A DNA stretch of 64,000 nucleotides, taken from positions 124,001 through 188,000 of the forward strand of contig JADKDZ010000005.1 of NCBI GenBank assembly GCA_016718265.1, read 5' to 3'. Under the pieces are notes generated by a model. It saw only the letters and a list, made by a program, of their open reading frames with translations. It did not search any database and was not told where the DNA came from. This document shows positions 62,472 to 64,000 of the stretch, in pieces. Numbering within the stretch: the first letter of the stretch is position 1; each line of letters opens with the position of its first letter. This stretch comes from Uliginosibacterium sp. GTDB lineage: Bacteria > Pseudomonadota > Gammaproteobacteria > Burkholderiales > Rhodocyclaceae. The position numbers and the translations under genes are program-made.

Positions 62472-64000
62472 TTACGCCAAAGCACCGTGGCAATGCTTGT
62501 ACTTCTTGCCCGAGCCGCAGGGGCAAGGATCATTGCGGCCCACGCGTGGCAGCGCGTTCTGGATCGGGCGGGACTTCTCGCCTTCGGCGGCTGCCGCCAG
62601 CGCCTCGTCAAAGTCCGCATGGTGGTATTGCACGTTCTCGACTGCGGTATGCGTCTCGGCGGCCTGCTCCACTTGCTCTTGCGAGCGGATCTGCACCGTC
62701 ATCAGGGTGCGGGTCACCTCAAAGCGCACCGTGTCCAGCAAGCTTTCGAAGAGTTCGAAGGCCTCGCGCTTGTACTCCTGCTTCGGGTTCTTCTGCGCAT
62801 AGCTGCGCAGGTGAATCCCTTGCCGCAGATGGTCCAGCGCCGCCAGGTGTCCACGCCAGTGCTGGTCCACACTGTTGAGCATGACCGCCCGTTCGAAGCC
62901 TTTCCATGCATCCGGGTCAATGCCGACAAGTTTGTCGGCATACGCCTTGTCGGCCGTTTCGACGATCCGCGCCAGGATGTCGTCGTCGGAGAGCTTGTTG
63001 TCTGTTGCGGCCCACTCGGCCACCGGGAGGCTGAGGCCATAGTTGGCCTGCAGTGCCTTCTCGAAACCAGGCAGGTCCCACTGTTCCTCTACCGAATCCT
63101 TGGGCACGAAGCTGCGGAATTCATCGGTCATGACGCCCTGACGCAGTGCCGTCACCGTCTCGCCGATATCGGTGGCTTCCAGCAGCTCGTTGCGCTGGTG
63201 GTAGATCACCTTGCGCTGATCGTTGGCCACATCGTCGTATTCCAGCAATTGCTTGCGGATATCGAAGTTGCGTTGCTCGACCTTGCGCTGGGCCGATTCG
63301 AGCGAGCGGTTGACGATGCCCGCTTCGATGGGCTCGCCTTCGGGCATTTTCAGTCGCACCATGATCGCGTTGAGACGCTCGCCGCCGAAGATCTTCATCA
63401 GCGGGTCTTCCAGCGAGAGGTAGAAGCGGCTCTCGCCCGGGTCGCCCTGGCGGCCGGAGCGGCCACGCAACTGGTTGTCGATCCGGCGGGACTCGTGGCG
63501 TTCTGTCCCGATGATCTTCAGGCCACCCGCGGCGAGCACCTTGTCATGCAGTACTTGCCAGTCGGCGCGGATTTTCGCGATCTGCGCGTCCTTGTCGGCC
63601 TCCGCAATATCGGTCGCATCCTTGAGCTGAGCGATCTGCCGTTCAATGCTGCCGCCCAGCACAATGTCGGTCCCGCGGCCCGCCATGTTGGTGGCAATCG
63701 TGATCGTGCCCGGCGTGCCCGCTTGCGTCACAATCTCGGCCTCCCGCGCATGCTGCTTGGCGTTGAGCACCTGATGCGGCAATTTCTCCGCCTTGAGCAT
63801 TTCGGAAAGCAGCTCGGAGCTTTCGATCGAAGTCGTGCCAACCAGCACCGGCTGACCACGTTCATGGCACTCACGGATGTCGGCGATGATCGCCTTGTAC
63901 TTCTCAGCGGCGGTGCGATAGACCAGATCGTTCTGATCCTTGCGGATCATCGGCTGATTGGTCGGGATCACGACGGTTTCAAGGCTGTAGATCTGGTGAA
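62472..64000 (-). CDS. secA: Protein translocase ATPase SecA, C-terminal part (5' end outside window)
   Basis: About 509 C-terminal residues of SecA, the ATP-driven motor that pushes preproteins through SecYEG. The helicase-like second nucleotide domain (TNMAGRGTDIVLGG; GTERHESRRIDNQLRGRSGRQGDPG), the helical scaffold/wing (VDQHWRGHLAALDHLRQGIHLRSYAQKNPKQEYKREAFELF) and the zinc-binding tail RNDPCPCGSGKKYKHCHG are visible. The frame is open through the right edge, so the start lies beyond. Confidence 0.96.
   Translation of the reverse strand, partial: HQIYSLETVVIPTNQPMIRKDQNDLVYRTAAEKYKAIIADIRECHERGQPVLVGTTSIESSELLSEMLKAEKLPHQVLNAKQHAREAEIVTQAGTPGTITIATNMAGRGTDIVLGGSIERQIAQLKDATDIAEADKDAQIAKIRADWQVLHDKVLAAGGLKIIGTERHESRRIDNQLRGRSGRQGDPGESRFYLSLEDPLMKIFGGERLNAIMVRLKMPEGEPIEAGIVNRSLESAQRKVEQRNFDIRKQLLEYDDVANDQRKVIYHQRNELLEATDIGETVTALRQGVMTDEFRSFVPKDSVEEQWDLPGFEKALQANYGLSLPVAEWAATDNKLSDDDILARIVETADKAYADKLVGIDPDAWKGFERAVMLNSVDQHWRGHLAALDHLRQGIHLRSYAQKNPKQEYKREAFELFESLLDTVRFEVTRTLMTVQIRSQEQVEQAAETHTAVENVQYHHADFDEALAAAAEGEKSRPIQNALPRVGRNDPCPCGSGKKYKHCHGALA

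Overview
The window looks like a GC-rich betaproteobacterial chromosome, most likely Rhodocyclales-like (Zoogloeaceae/Azoarcus/Uliginosibacterium neighbourhood). This rests on gene content, not on any database search. Supporting features are the pilS-pilR-ampD block, the xseB-ispA-dxs order with folE2 behind it, a PglL-type oligosaccharyltransferase, an IPTL-CTERM surface protein, poly-Ser linkers and an AlaLysPro-rich H1-like protein.

Layout. 1-7.9 kb: H1-like DNA-binding protein (partial), ampD, pilR, pilS and a PP0621-like small protein in one overlapping minus-strand operon, then an LEA-type lipoprotein, a TrpD2/YbiB protein, inorganic pyrophosphatase, a copper-chaperone-like HMA protein and a universal stress protein. 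7.9-14.9 kb: TauE/SafE-like membrane protein, Rieske oxygenase, then xseB-ispA-dxs (dxs carries an apparent frameshift), folE2 with a clear terminator, and an RlmA-type rRNA methyltransferase. 15-21 kb: PglL-like ligase convergent with a 1,324-residue secreted protein made of six DUF11-like repeats. 21.2-24.4 kb: a sugar phosphorolysis operon (beta-phosphoglucomutase and GH65 phosphorylase) behind a LacI-type palindrome.

24.4-29.1 kb is the accessory part. The last 156 bases of the GH65 gene plus its downstream region (223 bp in all) are repeated almost perfectly 1,953 bp further on. The two copies bracket a visibly AT-richer segment with a broken membrane-protein gene and an epoxide-hydrolase-like gene. 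A truncated AT-richer ORF, two bipartite repeat units, an NAD(P)-binding protein and a meaningless G/C homopolymer block (probably a sequence artefact) follow.

29.1-38.5 kb: a secreted unknown, an FnIII/poly-Ser/DUF4832 lipoprotein (3' frameshift), an operon of ABM monooxygenase, Fe-alcohol dehydrogenase, NADAR, DUF4124 and YchJ-like proteins, five tRNA genes (Ser, Arg, Pro, Arg, His), a sugar nucleotidyltransferase, an ArsR regulator and a dienelactone hydrolase. 38.5-64 kb: a poly-HAMP chemoreceptor, HDOD proteins, AMP nucleosidase, acetoacetyl-CoA synthetase, RNase H, a second chemoreceptor, an orphan substrate-binding protein, HAD phosphatase, YgjP-like and YkgJ-like proteins, an MBL hydrolase, an AraC regulator, argJ, a kup-kdpE-kdpD operon and the 3' part of secA.

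Scattered through the window are nine copies (six good, three degenerate) of a hairpin with a GGAGAGCC/GGCTCTCC stem and an 11-nt loop, which I read as a REP-like family of this genome. Several single-base frameshifts at short homopolymers suggest the assembly has residual indel errors. Start sites quoted below were usually chosen by Shine-Dalgarno match and family length.
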